Shown: positions 1 to 10,391 of the stretch, one piece after another
Layout: each line of letters starts with the position of its first letter
How positions within the stretch are numbered: position 1 is the stretch's first letter
Source of the DNA: Falsiroseomonas algicola
GTDB lineage: Bacteria > Pseudomonadota > Alphaproteobacteria > Acetobacterales > Acetobacteraceae
Direction of reading: 5' to 3'
NCBI RefSeq assembly: GCF_011040385.1
Contig: NZ_JAAIKB010000001.1
Coordinates: 806,001 to 870,000 of the forward strand
Length of the DNA stretch: 64,000 nt
The notes under the pieces: generated by a model
Database searches by the model: none
What the model was told of the DNA's origin: nothing
Seen by the model: the letters and a program-made list of their open reading frames with translations, nothing else
Made by a program: the position numbers and the translations under genes

Positions 1-1995
1 CTGCTGGCCGCCGTGGCGCCCACGCTGCTGCGGGGCCGGGCGCAGGGCCTGCTGATGATGGTCGCCGGCGCCGGCGTCGTCGCCTGGATCTTCCTGATGG
101 GCCACGCCATCGGCCTGCGCGGCCTGGCCTGGGAAGGCCTGGCGCCGCTGCTCGGCGCGCCCCCGGCGCAGCCCTCGCTCGGCTGGGGCGCGCTGCTGGT
201 GCTGGCGGGCGGCGTCGCGCTGTTCTCCGCGGGGCTTGCGGCGCGCGGCAGCTTCGGCGCGGATGCCTTCGTCAGCTTCCTCGTCTGCGGCAGCGCCTTT
301 CTCCTGCTGCTCTTCGTCTTCATCCCGCTCGTCACCATCCTCTCCGCCGCGATCTATGAGGATGGGCGCTTCGCGCCGGAGGCCATGGCCGCCCGCCTGA
401 CGGCGCCGGAGGCCTGGTCGCTCGCCTGCGTCACCACCCATGCCGGCTGCGGCGTGGTGTGGAACACGCTGCTGCTGGCGACGCTGACGGGCGTGATCTC
501 CACCCTGCTCGGCCTCGGCTTCGCGCTGCTCGCCGTGCGCGGCAATGTCCGCGGCGCCGTCGCCTTCCGCGCGATGACGATCCTGCCCCTCATCACGCCG
601 CCTTTCGTGGTGTCGCTCGCCCTGATCGTCCTGTTCGGACGCACCGGCATCGTCACCGGCTTCCTGTGGGAGCATTTCGACATCCCGCGCAGCCGCTGGA
701 TCTACGGGCTGCCGGGCGTGCTGCTGGCCCAGGTCCTGGCCCAGGCCCCCGTCGCCTTCATGCTGCTGGACGGCGCGCTGCGCGCCATCGCCCCGAGCCT
801 GGAGGAAGCCGCCAGCACCATGGGCGCGAAGCGCTTCAAGGTCTTCCGCAGCGTCACCTGGCCGCTGCTGAAGCCCGCACTCGCCGCCGCCTTCCTGCTG
901 GGCTTCGTGGAAAGCCTTGCCGATTTCGGCAACCCCCTCGTGCTGGGCGGCGACTTCGACGTGCTCTCCACCCGCATCTTCTTCGCCATCGCCGGCGCGC
1001 GGCACGATCCGGGCCGCGCCGCTGCGCTGGCCCTGCTGCTGCTGGCGCTGACCTTCGGCGCCTTCGCGCTGCAGGCGCTCTGGCTCGGCAAGCGGCGCTA
1101 CACCACCGTCACGGGCAAGGGCGACAGCGGCCTGCCGGCGCCGCTGCCGAAGGGCCTCAAGCTCGGCTGCTCCATCGTGGTGTGGCCCTGGATGGCCTTC
1201 ACCGCCGTGGTCTACGGCATCATCCTGGTCGGCGGCTTCGTGCGCGACATCGGCCGCGGCGACATGGAATTCACCTGGCGCCACTTCCTGACGGGCTTCG
1301 AGGTCGAATGGCACAACGGCCTCGACTTCCGCGGCAGCGCCTGGGACAGCCTGTTCACGACGATCGAGGTCGCGGCCATCGCCGCGCCACTGACGGCGGG
1401 CCTCGGCATCCTGCTCGCCTGGCTGATCGCGCGGCAGTCCTTCAAGGGACGGGGCACGCTGGAATTCATGACCATGCTGTCCTTCGCCATCCCGGGGACC
1501 GTGGTCGGCGTCTCCTACGTCATGGCCTTCAACGTGCCGCCCGTCGAACTGACGGGCACGGCGCTGATCCTCATCATCTGCTTCGTCTTCCGCAACCTGC
1601 CCGTCGGCGTGCGCGGCGGCCTCGCCGCGCTGGCGCAGATCGACAAGTCGCTGGACGAGGCCTCCGCCACCATGGGTGGTGGCGCGCTGTCCACGCTACG
1701 CCGCGTCGTGCTGCCGCTGCTGCGGCCCGCGATCGTCGCCTCGCTGGCCTTCAGCTTCGTCCATGCGATGACGGCGGTCTCGGCGGTGATCTTCCTCGTC
1801 TCCGCGCAGCACAACCTCGCCACCGTCTACATCGTCGGCCGCGTGGAGGCCGGGGAGATGGCGCTCGCCATCGCCTATTCCACGGTGCTGATCGTCATCA
1901 TGCTGGCCGTCGTGCTCGGCATCGAGAAGCTGGTCGGCCGCGCGCAGATCGGCCGCCGCGCTGCCACGCCCACCACCATGCACGCCGGAGCCTGA
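1..1995 (+). CDS. Iron(III)-type ABC transporter, double permease subunit (5' end outside window)
   Basis: Inner-membrane permease of a binding-protein-dependent importer of the FbpB/AfuB type. The frame is open from the first base, so the true start lies upstream and at least 664 residues are visible. It contains two consecutive permease modules, each of about six membrane helices. Each has an EAA loop, near residue 265 (EEAASTMGAKRFKVFRSVTW) and near residue 550 (DEASATMGGGALSTLRRVVL), which dock on the ATPase. The ATPase gene follows after 5 bases, so the two are one operon. The binding-protein gene presumably lies upstream. Iron is the commonest substrate of this fused-permease family, but other small oxyanion or amine substrates are possible. 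Confidence 0.85.
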   Translation: MLAAVAPTLLRGRAQGLLMMVAGAGVVAWIFLMGHAIGLRGLAWEGLAPLLGAPPAQPSLGWGALLVLAGGVALFSAGLAARGSFGADAFVSFLVCGSAFLLLLFVFIPLVTILSAAIYEDGRFAPEAMAARLTAPEAWSLACVTTHAGCGVVWNTLLLATLTGVISTLLGLGFALLAVRGNVRGAVAFRAMTILPLITPPFVVSLALIVLFGRTGIVTGFLWEHFDIPRSRWIYGLPGVLLAQVLAQAPVAFMLLDGALRAIAPSLEEAASTMGAKRFKVFRSVTWPLLKPALAAAFLLGFVESLADFGNPLVLGGDFDVLSTRIFFAIAGARHDPGRAAALALLLLALTFGAFALQALWLGKRRYTTVTGKGDSGLPAPLPKGLKLGCSIVVWPWMAFTAVVYGIILVGGFVRDIGRGDMEFTWRHFLTGFEVEWHNGLDFRGSAWDSLFTTIEVAAIAAPLTAGLGILLAWLIARQSFKGRGTLEFMTMLSFAIPGTVVGVSYVMAFNVPPVELTGTALILIICFVFRNLPVGVRGGLAALAQIDKSLDEASATMGGGALSTLRRVVLPLLRPAIVASLAFSFVHAMTAVSAVIFLVSAQHNLATVYIVGRVEAGEMALAIAYSTVLIVIMLAVVLGIEKLVGRAQIGRRAATPTTMHAGA

Positions 1996-2000
1996 CGCCG

Positions 2001-3041
2001 ATGTCCGACGTCTCCATCACCTTCGACCGCATCACCAAGGCCTTCGGCAGCTTCCGCGCGGTGGACGAGGTCTCCTTCGCCCTGCCCCGCGGCGCGCTCG
2101 TCACTCTCCTCGGCCCCTCCGGCTGCGGCAAGACCACGACGCTTCGCCTGGTGGCGGGCCTGGAACTGCCGACCAGCGGCCGGATCGAGATCGAGGGCCG
2201 CGACGTCACGGCCCTCGCGGCTGCCGAGCGGAAGATCGCGATGGTGTTCCAATCCTACGCGCTCTTCCCGCACATGAATGTGCTGGAAAACGTCTCCTAC
2301 GGCCTGCTCGTCAACGGCGCCCGCAAGGCCTCCGCGGAGGCGGAAGCGCTGGCCATGCTGAAGACGCTCGGGCTCGAGGGCCTGGGCCAGCGCCTGCCCT
2401 CCGAACTCTCGGGCGGGCAGCAGCAGCGCGTCGCCGTCGCCCGCGCCCTCGTGCTCCGCCCGAAGGTCCTCCTCTTCGACGAGCCGCTGTCGAACCTCGA
2501 CGCGCGCCTCCGCCGCCGCGTGCGCGAGGACATCCGGGACCTGCAGAAGAAGCTCGACCTCTCCGTCGTCTATGTCACGCATGACCAGCAGGAGGCGCTG
2601 GCCGTCTCCGACCTCGTCTGCGTCATGCGCGCCGGTAAGATCGCGCAGATGGGCACGCCGAACGCCCTCTACGAGGACCCGGCCGACGCCTTCATCGCCG
2701 ACTTCATGGGGGAGGCGAACGTCATCCAGGGCGAAGTGCTCGGTCCCAACCGCATCGCGCTGGGCGGCACCGCGCTGGACACCCTCATGCGTGCCCATCC
2801 GGCCGGCCCTGCGCAGATCGCCGTTCGCCCCGAATCCATCATGCTCCAGCCCGAAGGCGCTCCCGGCCTGGCCGGCCGCATCCAGCGCGCGGCCTTCCTG
2901 GGCCAGACCCGCGAATACGAGGTCCAGACCCCGGCCGGCGAACTCTTTGTCGTCACGCCTGCCGCCGCGCCGGCCTTCGCCACCGGCGATGCCGTGTCCT
3001 GCGCGATGCAGCGCGTGATCCCGCTGCGGCCGGGGTCGTAG
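2001..3041 (+). CDS. ABC transporter ATP-binding protein (FbpC/PotA-like)
   Basis: Cytoplasmic ATPase, 346 aa, that powers the preceding double permease. Walker A is GPSGCGKT at residues 38-45, followed by a Q-loop (VFQSYALFPH), signature LSGGQQQR and Walker B LLFDEPLSNLDARLR. The region after about residue 240 looks like the TOBE regulatory domain common in iron, polyamine and molybdate importers. The ATG at 2001 lies 5 bases after the permease stop. Substrate cannot be fixed from the ATPase alone. Confidence 0.9.
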   Translation: MSDVSITFDRITKAFGSFRAVDEVSFALPRGALVTLLGPSGCGKTTTLRLVAGLELPTSGRIEIEGRDVTALAAAERKIAMVFQSYALFPHMNVLENVSYGLLVNGARKASAEAEALAMLKTLGLEGLGQRLPSELSGGQQQRVAVARALVLRPKVLLFDEPLSNLDARLRRRVREDIRDLQKKLDLSVVYVTHDQQEALAVSDLVCVMRAGKIAQMGTPNALYEDPADAFIADFMGEANVIQGEVLGPNRIALGGTALDTLMRAHPAGPAQIAVRPESIMLQPEGAPGLAGRIQRAAFLGQTREYEVQTPAGELFVVTPAAAPAFATGDAVSCAMQRVIPLRPGS

Positions 3042-3126
3042 GGCAGCGCGCGCAGGGCCGCCCTGCAAGCATCACGATTGCGCCGCGCCGCCTGCGTCGC
3101 GAACATCGCCGCAAAGGGAGATCGTG

Positions 3127-3756
3127 ATGCCAACGATGATCGACTACTACATCAGCCTCAACAGCCCCTGGGCGCATCTGGGCGCCGCGCGGATCGAGGC
3201 CCTGGCCGCGAGGCACGGGGCCAGGCTCCGCGTTCATCCCTGCGACTACCGGGAGACGATCTTCCCCGCCTCCGGCGGCCTGCCCCTGCCCAAGCGCAGC
3301 CCGCAGCGCCAGGCCTACCGCATGCAGGAATTGCGGCGCTGGCGCGCCCATCTCGGCGCCCCGATCGTCCTGACGCCGAAGCACTCTCCGTTCGATGAGG
3401 TCTTCGCCGCGCATGTCGTGATCGCGGCGCGGGAGAGTATCGGTGACACCGCGGCCGTCACGCTCGCACACCGCATCCTGCGCGCGCTGTGGGAGAAGGA
3501 GGAGAACCCCGCCGACCCTGCGACGCTGACGCGCCTGGTCACGGAATCGGGCCTGGACGCCCCTGCCCTGCTGGCGCTGGCGGAGGATCCCCGCTGGGCC
3601 GCGATGCGCCTGGCCGAGAGCGAGGCGGCGCTCGCGCGCGGCGTTTTCGGCGCGCCGAGCTACGTCATCGGCGACGAGATCTTCTGGGGCCAGGACCGGC
3701 TGGATTTCGTCGCCCGCCACCTCGACGCCCTGGCGCCGCCTCAGGCGACGGCATAG
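3127..3756 (+). CDS. 2-hydroxychromene-2-carboxylate isomerase family protein (DsbA/GST-kappa fold)
   Basis: Protein of 209 aa with the thioredoxin-like NahD fold. Near the N-terminus NSPWAHLG carries the serine that replaces the DsbA cysteine in these glutathione-dependent isomerases. The C-terminal [20 protein letters not shown] is a hallmark of the family. Family members act on aromatic degradation intermediates, but no aromatic pathway genes are adjacent, so the substrate is unknown. The ATG at 3127 has AAAGGGA about 7 bases upstream and is preferred to the GTG at 3124. Its last 16 bases overlap the convergent end of dadA. Confidence 0.8.
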   Translation: MPTMIDYYISLNSPWAHLGAARIEALAARHGARLRVHPCDYRETIFPASGGLPLPKRSPQRQAYRMQELRRWRAHLGAPIVLTPKHSPFDEVFAAHVVIAARESIGDTAAVTLAHRILRALWEKEENPADPATLTRLVTESGLDAPALLALAEDPRWAAMRLAESEAALARGVFGAPSYVIGDEIFWGQDRLDFVARHLDALAPPQATA

Positions 3757-5000
3757 CGCTCCAGCGCCAAGTCGTCCGCGGCGATGTCGGGCTTGCGCCC
3801 GGTGACGAGGTCCGCCAGCAGGCGGCCCGATCCGCAGGCCATGGTCCAGCCCAGCGTGCCATGGCCGGTATTCAGCGACAGGTTCGCATAGCGCGTCGGC
3901 CCCACCACCGGCGTGCCGTCCGGCGTCATCGGGCGGAGCCCCGTCCAGAAGCTCGCACGCTCGATGTCGCCGCCCTTCGGGAACAGGTCGCCGACGCTGT
4001 GGGCCAGCGTCTCCCGCCGCGGCTTGCGGAGCTTCAGCGAGAAGCCCGCCAGCTCCGCCGTGCCGCCCACGCGGATGCGGTCGCCGAGCCGCGTGATCGC
4101 GACCTTGTAGGTCTCGTCCATCACCGTGGAGACGGGTGCGGCGCTTTCATCCGTGATCGGCAGCGTCAGCGAATATCCCTTCACCGGATAGACCGGCACA
4201 TGCACGTTGAGCGGCCGCAGCAGCGCCGGCGAATAGCTGCCCATGGCGACGACGTAGTGGTCCGCGGTGACGCGGCCGGTATCGGTCACGACGCCACTCA
4301 CGCGCCCGGCCTCGGTCTCCAGCGCCTTCACCGTCACGCCGTGGCGGAACACCACGCCCGCCGCCGCGGCCAGGGCCGCGAGGCGCTGGGTGAAGATGTG
4401 GGCATCGCCCGTCTCGTCACCCGGCAGCTGCAGCCCGCCCACGAACTTGCCGGGCACCAGGCCGAGCGCCGGCTCCGCCGCGATGCATCCGGCGGGGTCC
4501 AGCACGCTGTGGCGTACGCCGAAGCCCTTCAGCACCTCGATGTCGGCGCCGATGGAATCCAGCTGCTTCTGCGTGCGGAACAGCTGCAGCGTGCCCCGGG
4601 TGCGCTGGTCATACTGGATGCCGGTATCGTCGCGCAGATCCTTCAGGCAGTCGCGCGAATACTCGGCGAGGCGCACCATCCGCGCCTTGTTGCGGCCATA
4701 GGCGGCTTCCGTGCAGTTCGCGAGCATCTGCGCCAGCCAGCCGTAGAGGCCGCTATCCATGCTGGGCCACAGCACCAGCGGCCGGTGGCGCATCATCAGC
4801 CACTTCAGCGCCTTGATGGGGATGCCGGGGCCGGCCCAGGGGGCGGAATAGCCGGGGGAGACCTGCCCCGCATTGGCGAAGCTCGTCTCCATGCCGGCCG
4901 CCGGTTGGCGGTCCAGCACCGTCACCTGGTGGCCCGCGCGGGCCAGGTACCAGGCGCTCGTCACGCCCACCACACCACTGCCGAGCACCACGACGCGCAT
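3741..5000 (-). CDS. dadA: D-amino acid dehydrogenase (DadA-like FAD oxidoreductase)
   Basis: FAD-dependent oxidoreductase of 419 aa that deaminates D-amino acids to keto acids and passes electrons to the respiratory chain. The N-terminus [20 protein letters not shown] is the dinucleotide-binding GxGxxG motif. The C-terminal [20 protein letters not shown] and [21 protein letters not shown] match the DAO/DadA C-terminal pattern. The start at 5000 gives MRVVVLG directly, with GGAG about 8 bases upstream. It is divergent from an Lrp-type regulator, the arrangement known for dad systems, and two palindromic operators lie between them. Confidence 0.88.
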   Translation of the reverse strand: MRVVVLGSGVVGVTSAWYLARAGHQVTVLDRQPAAGMETSFANAGQVSPGYSAPWAGPGIPIKALKWLMMRHRPLVLWPSMDSGLYGWLAQMLANCTEAAYGRNKARMVRLAEYSRDCLKDLRDDTGIQYDQRTRGTLQLFRTQKQLDSIGADIEVLKGFGVRHSVLDPAGCIAAEPALGLVPGKFVGGLQLPGDETGDAHIFTQRLAALAAAAGVVFRHGVTVKALETEAGRVSGVVTDTGRVTADHYVVAMGSYSPALLRPLNVHVPVYPVKGYSLTLPITDESAAPVSTVMDETYKVAITRLGDRIRVGGTAELAGFSLKLRKPRRETLAHSVGDLFPKGGDIERASFWTGLRPMTPDGTPVVGPTRYANLSLNTGHGTLGWTMACGSGRLLADLVTGRKPDIAADDLALERYAVA

Positions 5001-5051
5001 TGCCACCGCTCCGTTGCTGATCAATGAAGGATAGAAGCCGAAGCGGTGAAT

Positions 5052-5074
5052 ATCCTGCGCGATTGACGCAGGAT
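5052..5074. promoter_or_regulatory. Palindromic operator 1 between dadA and lrp
   Basis: Perfect inverted repeat ATCCTGCG-N7-CGCAGGAT. It lies in the 136-base gap between the divergent dadA and Lrp-family genes. An identical arm pair occurs exactly 50 bases downstream. Probable binding site of the adjacent Lrp-family regulator (inference). Confidence 0.7.
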
Positions 5075-5101
5075 GCCTCGCCAGGGGGCAATTCACGCAA
5101 T

Positions 5102-5124
5102 ATCCTGCGAAGAATCCGCAGGAT
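5102..5124. promoter_or_regulatory. Palindromic operator 2 between dadA and lrp
   Basis: Second perfect copy of ATCCTGCG-N7-CGCAGGAT. It ends 12 bases before the Lrp-family start codon, so a bound regulator would block its own initiation region. The spacing of 50 bases from copy 1 is close to a whole number of helical turns, as expected for an Lrp-type octamer wrapping DNA. Confidence 0.7.
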
Positions 5125-5136
5125 CGACCGGACGCC

Positions 5137-5574
5137 ATGGACGACATCGACCGCGCCATCATCCGCGCCCTGCGCGTCGATGGCCGCATGCCCAATGCGA
5201 AGCTGGCTGAGACGGTCGGCCTCAGCCCCTCCGCCTGCCTCCGCCGCCTGCGGATGCTGGAGCGGGACGGGACGATCCGCGGCTACACGGTAGTGGTGGA
5301 GGATGCGGCCCCGCAGGGCGCCGTTGTCGTCATCGTCCAGATCACCCTCGAACGGCAGACCGACGACCACCTCAAGCGCTTCGAGGAAGCGGTCCGCCGC
5401 TGCCCGGAGGTGCGGGAGTGCTACCTGATGACCGGCATCGCCGACTACCTGCTGCGGGTGGAGGCGCGGGACGCCGCCGATTACGAGCGCATCCACAAGG
5501 AAGCGCTGTCCCGCATGCCCGGCGTCGCGCGCATCCAGTCGAGCTTCGCCATCCGCACCGTCATCCGGGGCTGA
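5137..5574 (+). CDS. Lrp/AsnC family transcriptional regulator
   Basis: DNA-binding regulator of 145 aa, the normal Lrp length. The N-terminal winged helix contains [19 protein letters not shown] as the helix-turn-helix. The C-terminal half is the RAM ligand-binding domain ([20 protein letters not shown]). It is divergent from dadA, so it probably senses an amino acid and controls dadA and itself through the two palindromes. Its last 14 bases overlap the convergent VOC gene. Confidence 0.9.
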   Translation: MDDIDRAIIRALRVDGRMPNAKLAETVGLSPSACLRRLRMLERDGTIRGYTVVVEDAAPQGAVVVIVQITLERQTDDHLKRFEEAVRRCPEVRECYLMTGIADYLLRVEARDAADYERIHKEALSRMPGVARIQSSFAIRTVIRG

Positions 5575-5983
5575 AGGTCACGCGCCCCTGGCCGTCGATC
5601 GGCCAGGCAGGGTTCCAGGCGATCTCCCAGGCATGGCCGTCGCGGTCCGCGACATAGCCGCGCAGGCCGCCATGGGGTGGCGCATCGGCGGGCCGCAGCA
5701 GGGTGCCGCCCGACGCCAGCAGCCGCTCCATCACCGCCGCGACCTCGGCTTCGGTCCGCACATTACGCGCCAGCGCGACGGCCCCCGATTCCGTGGCGGC
5801 GCGGCCCGTATCCGCCTCCATGGCCGGGCGCAGCCACAACCCCAGCACGAAGCCATTCATCTGGGTGAAGACAATCTCCTCATTCGCGAAGACGGGGGGC
5901 CAGCCGAACCCCTCCTCGGAGAAGCGGCGGGCGCGGGCCAGATCGGCCACGGCGAGCGTGATGACAGCCATGGATGGCGGCAT
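5561..5983 (-). CDS. VOC (glyoxalase/bleomycin-resistance fold) family protein
   Basis: Small protein of 140 aa. The start MAVITLAVADLARARRFSEEGFGW and the end GGLRGYVADRDGHAWEIAWNP show one vicinal-oxygen-chelate domain of paired beta-alpha-beta-beta-beta modules. The terminal glutamate of HAWEI is a usual metal ligand of the fold. The start at 5983 has GGGAGG about 6 bases upstream. Functions in the family range from glyoxalase to dioxygenase and drug binding, and nothing here chooses between them. Confidence 0.8.
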   Translation of the reverse strand: MPPSMAVITLAVADLARARRFSEEGFGWPPVFANEEIVFTQMNGFVLGLWLRPAMEADTGRAATESGAVALARNVRTEAEVAAVMERLLASGGTLLRPADAPPHGGLRGYVADRDGHAWEIAWNPAWPIDGQGRVTFSPG

Positions 5984-6149
5984 GGGTAACCTCCCGCTGC
6001 CCGACCTTACGCGCCGCAAGCCCGTTTCATCACCCCCGCGAATGACGGCCATCGAAGCGGCGAGGTGGCGCGCCGCGCCCGCCGCGCCCAACTCTCGCCC
6101 CAACGCCGCGGCGCATCCCCGCCGCCGGCCCCTCCCAGGAACTACCCCG

Positions 6150-7211
6150 ATGACCGAAACCCGCGACCTCTTCGCCCCCGCGCAGCTCGGCGACATCCAA
6201 GTCGCCAACCGCATCGTCATGGCGCCCATGACGCGCAACCGCGCGCCGGGCAACCTGCCCAATGCGCTGATGGCCGAATACTACGCGCAGCGCGCCTCCG
6301 CCGGCCTGATCGTGACGGAGGGCACGACCCCCGCCGCCAATGGCCGAGGCTACATCGACATCCCCGGCCTCTACAGCGACGCGCAGGTCGAAGGCTGGCG
6401 CGGCGTGGCCGATGCGGTGCACGCCAAGGGCGGGCGCATCGTCGCGCAGATCATGCATGTCGGCCGCATCTCCCACCCCGATTTCCAGGAAGGCGCGCAG
6501 CCCGTCGCCCCCTCCGCCATCGCCGCCAAGGGTGAGATCTTCACCTATGAGGGCATGAAGCCGCTGGCCACGCCGCGCGCATTGGAACCGGCGGAGATCG
6601 AGGCGCTGATCGCCGCCTATGGCCAGGCGGCCGCCAATGCCGTGAAGGCCGGACTCGATGGCGTGGAGGTGCATGCCGCCAATGGCTACCTGCCCGGCCA
6701 GTTCCTGGCCCCCAACGCCAACCAGCGCACCGACCAGTGGGGCGGCAGCGTGGAGAACCGGGCCCGCTTCCTGGTCGCGATCGTGGAGGCCTCGGTGAAG
6801 GCGATCGGCGCCGGCCGCGTCGGCGTGCGCATCAGCCCCGGCAACCCCTTCAACGACATCGCCGACCCCAATGCCGAGGAGACCTACGACTACGTCACGA
6901 AGGCGCTGGGCGGACGTGGCCTCGCTTTCCTGCACATCCTCGATGCGAAGCCGCCCTTCGACATCGCCGCCATGGCGCGCCGCAACTTCGGCGGGCCGAT
7001 CATCCTGAATGGCGGCTATGACCGCGACCGCGCGCAGGCGGATATCGCCAGCGGCCGGGCGGACTTCATCGCCTTCGGGTCCAAGTTCATCAGCAACCCG
7101 GACCTGCCGGCGCGGCTGCAGAAGGGCGCCGAGTTGACGCCGCCGGACACCGCCACCTTCTACGGCGGCGGCGCCAAGGGCTACACGGACTACCCGGCGC
7201 TCGCGGCGTAA
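6150..7211 (+). CDS. Alkene reductase, Old Yellow Enzyme family (NemA-like)
   Basis: FMN-dependent NAD(P)H oxidoreductase of 353 aa forming a TIM barrel. It reduces activated C=C bonds or nitro groups. VEVHAANGYLPGQFLAPNAN carries the His/Asn pair that holds the substrate carbonyl in this family. NQRTDQWGGSVENRARF is the strongly conserved OYE signature. IVMAPMTRNRA near residue 23 is the FMN-binding N-terminal motif. The ATG at 6150 follows CCAGGA by 9 bases, and the 166 bases upstream separate it from the divergent VOC gene. Confidence 0.9.
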   Translation: MTETRDLFAPAQLGDIQVANRIVMAPMTRNRAPGNLPNALMAEYYAQRASAGLIVTEGTTPAANGRGYIDIPGLYSDAQVEGWRGVADAVHAKGGRIVAQIMHVGRISHPDFQEGAQPVAPSAIAAKGEIFTYEGMKPLATPRALEPAEIEALIAAYGQAAANAVKAGLDGVEVHAANGYLPGQFLAPNANQRTDQWGGSVENRARFLVAIVEASVKAIGAGRVGVRISPGNPFNDIADPNAEETYDYVTKALGGRGLAFLHILDAKPPFDIAAMARRNFGGPIILNGGYDRDRAQADIASGRADFIAFGSKFISNPDLPARLQKGAELTPPDTATFYGGGAKGYTDYPALAA

Positions 7212-7219
7212 CCGGAAGG

Positions 7220-7241
7220 GGGGGGCGGGGCTCCGCCCCCC
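7220..7241. terminator. GC-rich hairpin between convergent OYE and dctM genes
   Basis: Nine-base-pair stem GGGGGGCGG closed by a GGCT loop, lying in the 38 bases between two convergent stop codons. It could end transcription from both sides, although no clear T-run follows. Confidence 0.45.
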
Positions 7242-7249
7242 GTCCTGCC

Positions 7250-8575
7250 TCACCAGCCGATGGCCTTGGGCAGCCAAGTCGCAAGCGCGGGTGCGAAGAA
7301 CACGAGCGCCACCGCCATCACCTGCATCGCCACGAAGGGGATGACGCCGACATAGATGTCACGCGTCGTGATCTCCGGTGGCGCGACGCTCCTCAGGAAG
7401 AACAGCGCCCAGCCGAAGGGCGGCGTCAAGAAGCTGGTCTGCAGCATCACGCAGATCAGCACCGCGAGCCAGACCGGGTCCACGCCGGCTTGCGCGAAGA
7501 TCGGCAGGAACAGCGGCACGGCGATGTAGCTGATCTCGATCCATTCAAGGAAGAAGCCAAGGACGAAGATCAGCAGCAGCATGAACCAGATATCGGCCTC
7601 GATGCCGCCGGGCAGGAAGGCGAAGAGGTCATGCACCAGCTGCTCCCCCTGCAGCCCGCGGAAGGACAGCGCGAAGACCTGGGCGCAGATCAGGATGAAC
7701 ATCATCATCGCCGTGATGCGCGCCGTGCTGCGCAGCGTTTCCTTGACCAGCATCCAGTCCAGCCGCCGCCCCAGCGCGCAGACCAGCATGGACCCGATGG
7801 CGCCCATCGCCGCCGCTTCCGTCGGCGCCGCGATGCCCGCGATGATGGAGCCCAGCACGGCGAAGACCAGGCCGAGCGGCGGGGCGATCACCTTGGCCAG
7901 CTTGACCAGCAGCTGCTTCGTCGAGATCAGTGCCCGCTCCTCCGCCGGCACCGCGGGCACCATCTCCGGCTTCAGGATGCCGAGCGCCAGGATGTAGGCG
8001 CAGTAGATTCCCGCCAGCATCAGCCCCGGGATCATGGCGGCCGCGAAGAGCGTGCCGACCGACAGGTTCATGATGTCCGCCAGCAGGATCAGGATCAGGC
8101 TCGGCGGGATGATCTGCCCCAACGTACCCGACGCGCAGATCACGCCGCAGGACAGGCCCGGATCATAGCCGCGCCGCAGCAGCGCCGGCAGCGTCAGCAG
8201 CCCCAGCGTCACGACGGTGGCGCCGACGATCCCCGTGGTCGCGCCCATCAGCACGCCGACGAAGACGATACCGAGGCCGAGCCCGCCGCGCAGCGCGCCG
8301 GACAGCCGGCCCACCACCTCCATCAAATCCTCGGCCAGCTTCGATTTCTCGAGCGCCACGCCCATGAAGACGAAGAGCGGGATGGCGAGCAGGGAGTAGC
8401 TGGTGACGACGCCGTAGATGCGCGCCGGCAGCAGGTTGAACAGCATCGGCCCGAAGCCGAGCCAGCCGAACACGAAGCCGGAGATGGCCAGCGTCAGCGC
8501 GACCGGGATGCCCGCCATGAGCAGCCCGAAGAACGCCACCAGCATCAGGATGGCGTAGAGTTCCGTGAGTGGCAT
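7250..8575 (-). CDS. dctM: TRAP transporter large permease (DctM-like)
   Basis: Inner-membrane protein of 441 aa with about twelve hydrophobic segments. This is the ion-coupled transport subunit of a tripartite ATP-independent transporter. The N-terminal IPVALTLAISGFVFGWLG and VFMGVALEKSKLAEDLMEVV are typical of DctM. It is the last gene of a dctP-dctQ-dctM operon and starts 7 bases after dctQ. Confidence 0.92.
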   Translation of the reverse strand: MPLTELYAILMLVAFFGLLMAGIPVALTLAISGFVFGWLGFGPMLFNLLPARIYGVVTSYSLLAIPLFVFMGVALEKSKLAEDLMEVVGRLSGALRGGLGLGIVFVGVLMGATTGIVGATVVTLGLLTLPALLRRGYDPGLSCGVICASGTLGQIIPPSLILILLADIMNLSVGTLFAAAMIPGLMLAGIYCAYILALGILKPEMVPAVPAEERALISTKQLLVKLAKVIAPPLGLVFAVLGSIIAGIAAPTEAAAMGAIGSMLVCALGRRLDWMLVKETLRSTARITAMMMFILICAQVFALSFRGLQGEQLVHDLFAFLPGGIEADIWFMLLLIFVLGFFLEWIEISYIAVPLFLPIFAQAGVDPVWLAVLICVMLQTSFLTPPFGWALFFLRSVAPPEITTRDIYVGVIPFVAMQVMAVALVFFAPALATWLPKAIGW

Positions 8576-8582
8576 GGTGTCC

Positions 8583-9080
8583 TCAGCCGCGCAGGCGGGA
8601 TGCGGCGCGCAGCGTCTCCGCCACGAATTGCAGCAGCAGCAGCGCGAAGCCCGCGGGGATGAAGGCCTTCAGGATGTAGCGCGCGGGGATGCCGCCGGGA
8701 TTGGCCGATCCCTCATCCTGCCCGTAGCTCTGCATCACGTAGCGCCAGGACAGCTGGATCACGAGCACGCAGACGACGCAGCCCGCGATGCCCGCCACCA
8801 GGTCCACCAGCGCCTTCATGCGCGGCGAGAAGCCGGCATAGAGCACATCGACCCGCACATGCTCCCCATGCCGCAGCGCATAGGCCGCGCCGATCAGCGC
8901 GATGGGCGACATCAGGTGCCACTCCAGCTCCTGCGCCCAGACGGAGCCCAGCGAGAAGCCGTAGCGCAGCAGGACATTGCTCGCCATCACCAGCACGAGG
9001 GCCGCGACGGCGAGCGCGGAAAGCTGGCCGATGCGATCGACGATGTCGTCGATCGCGTCGGCCGCACCGGACAGTGTCAT
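8583..9080 (-). CDS. dctQ: TRAP transporter small permease (DctQ-like)
   Basis: Membrane protein of 165 aa with four predicted helices, the usual DctQ size. ELEWHLMSPIALIGAAYALR and HGEHVRVDVLY form the conserved DctQ core. It starts 3 bases after dctP and partners with the adjacent DctM. Confidence 0.9.
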   Translation of the reverse strand: MTLSGAADAIDDIVDRIGQLSALAVAALVLVMASNVLLRYGFSLGSVWAQELEWHLMSPIALIGAAYALRHGEHVRVDVLYAGFSPRMKALVDLVAGIAGCVVCVLVIQLSWRYVMQSYGQDEGSANPGGIPARYILKAFIPAGFALLLLQFVAETLRAASRLRG

Positions 9081-9083
9081 CGA

Positions 9084-10169
<1,086 letters not shown>

Positions 10170-10391
10170 GGTCTCGTCCCGGTGCGTTACGCCGCGGTCA
10201 TTAGCAATCGACGTGCCAGCAACCTTCTGGAGAAATTCTGTGCAAACGATCGCATCCACACGGTGCGATGGCCTTCTTCTTCATCGATCTGATCAATGAA
10301 TCGGCACCAGCAACCCCTGACGTTCCTTTGAGTTGAGAAAGCGTATTGAACTGCGATGTTCGGTCCGCCCCGCGGAGGATCGTCTGAAAAT

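Noticed and set aside
10280-10345. Possible GGAAC-type sigma (EcfG-like) promoter on the minus strand before dctP
   Set aside because: A GGAAC block is present, but the expected CGTT block at 16-17 bases is not. Too weak to report as a promoter.
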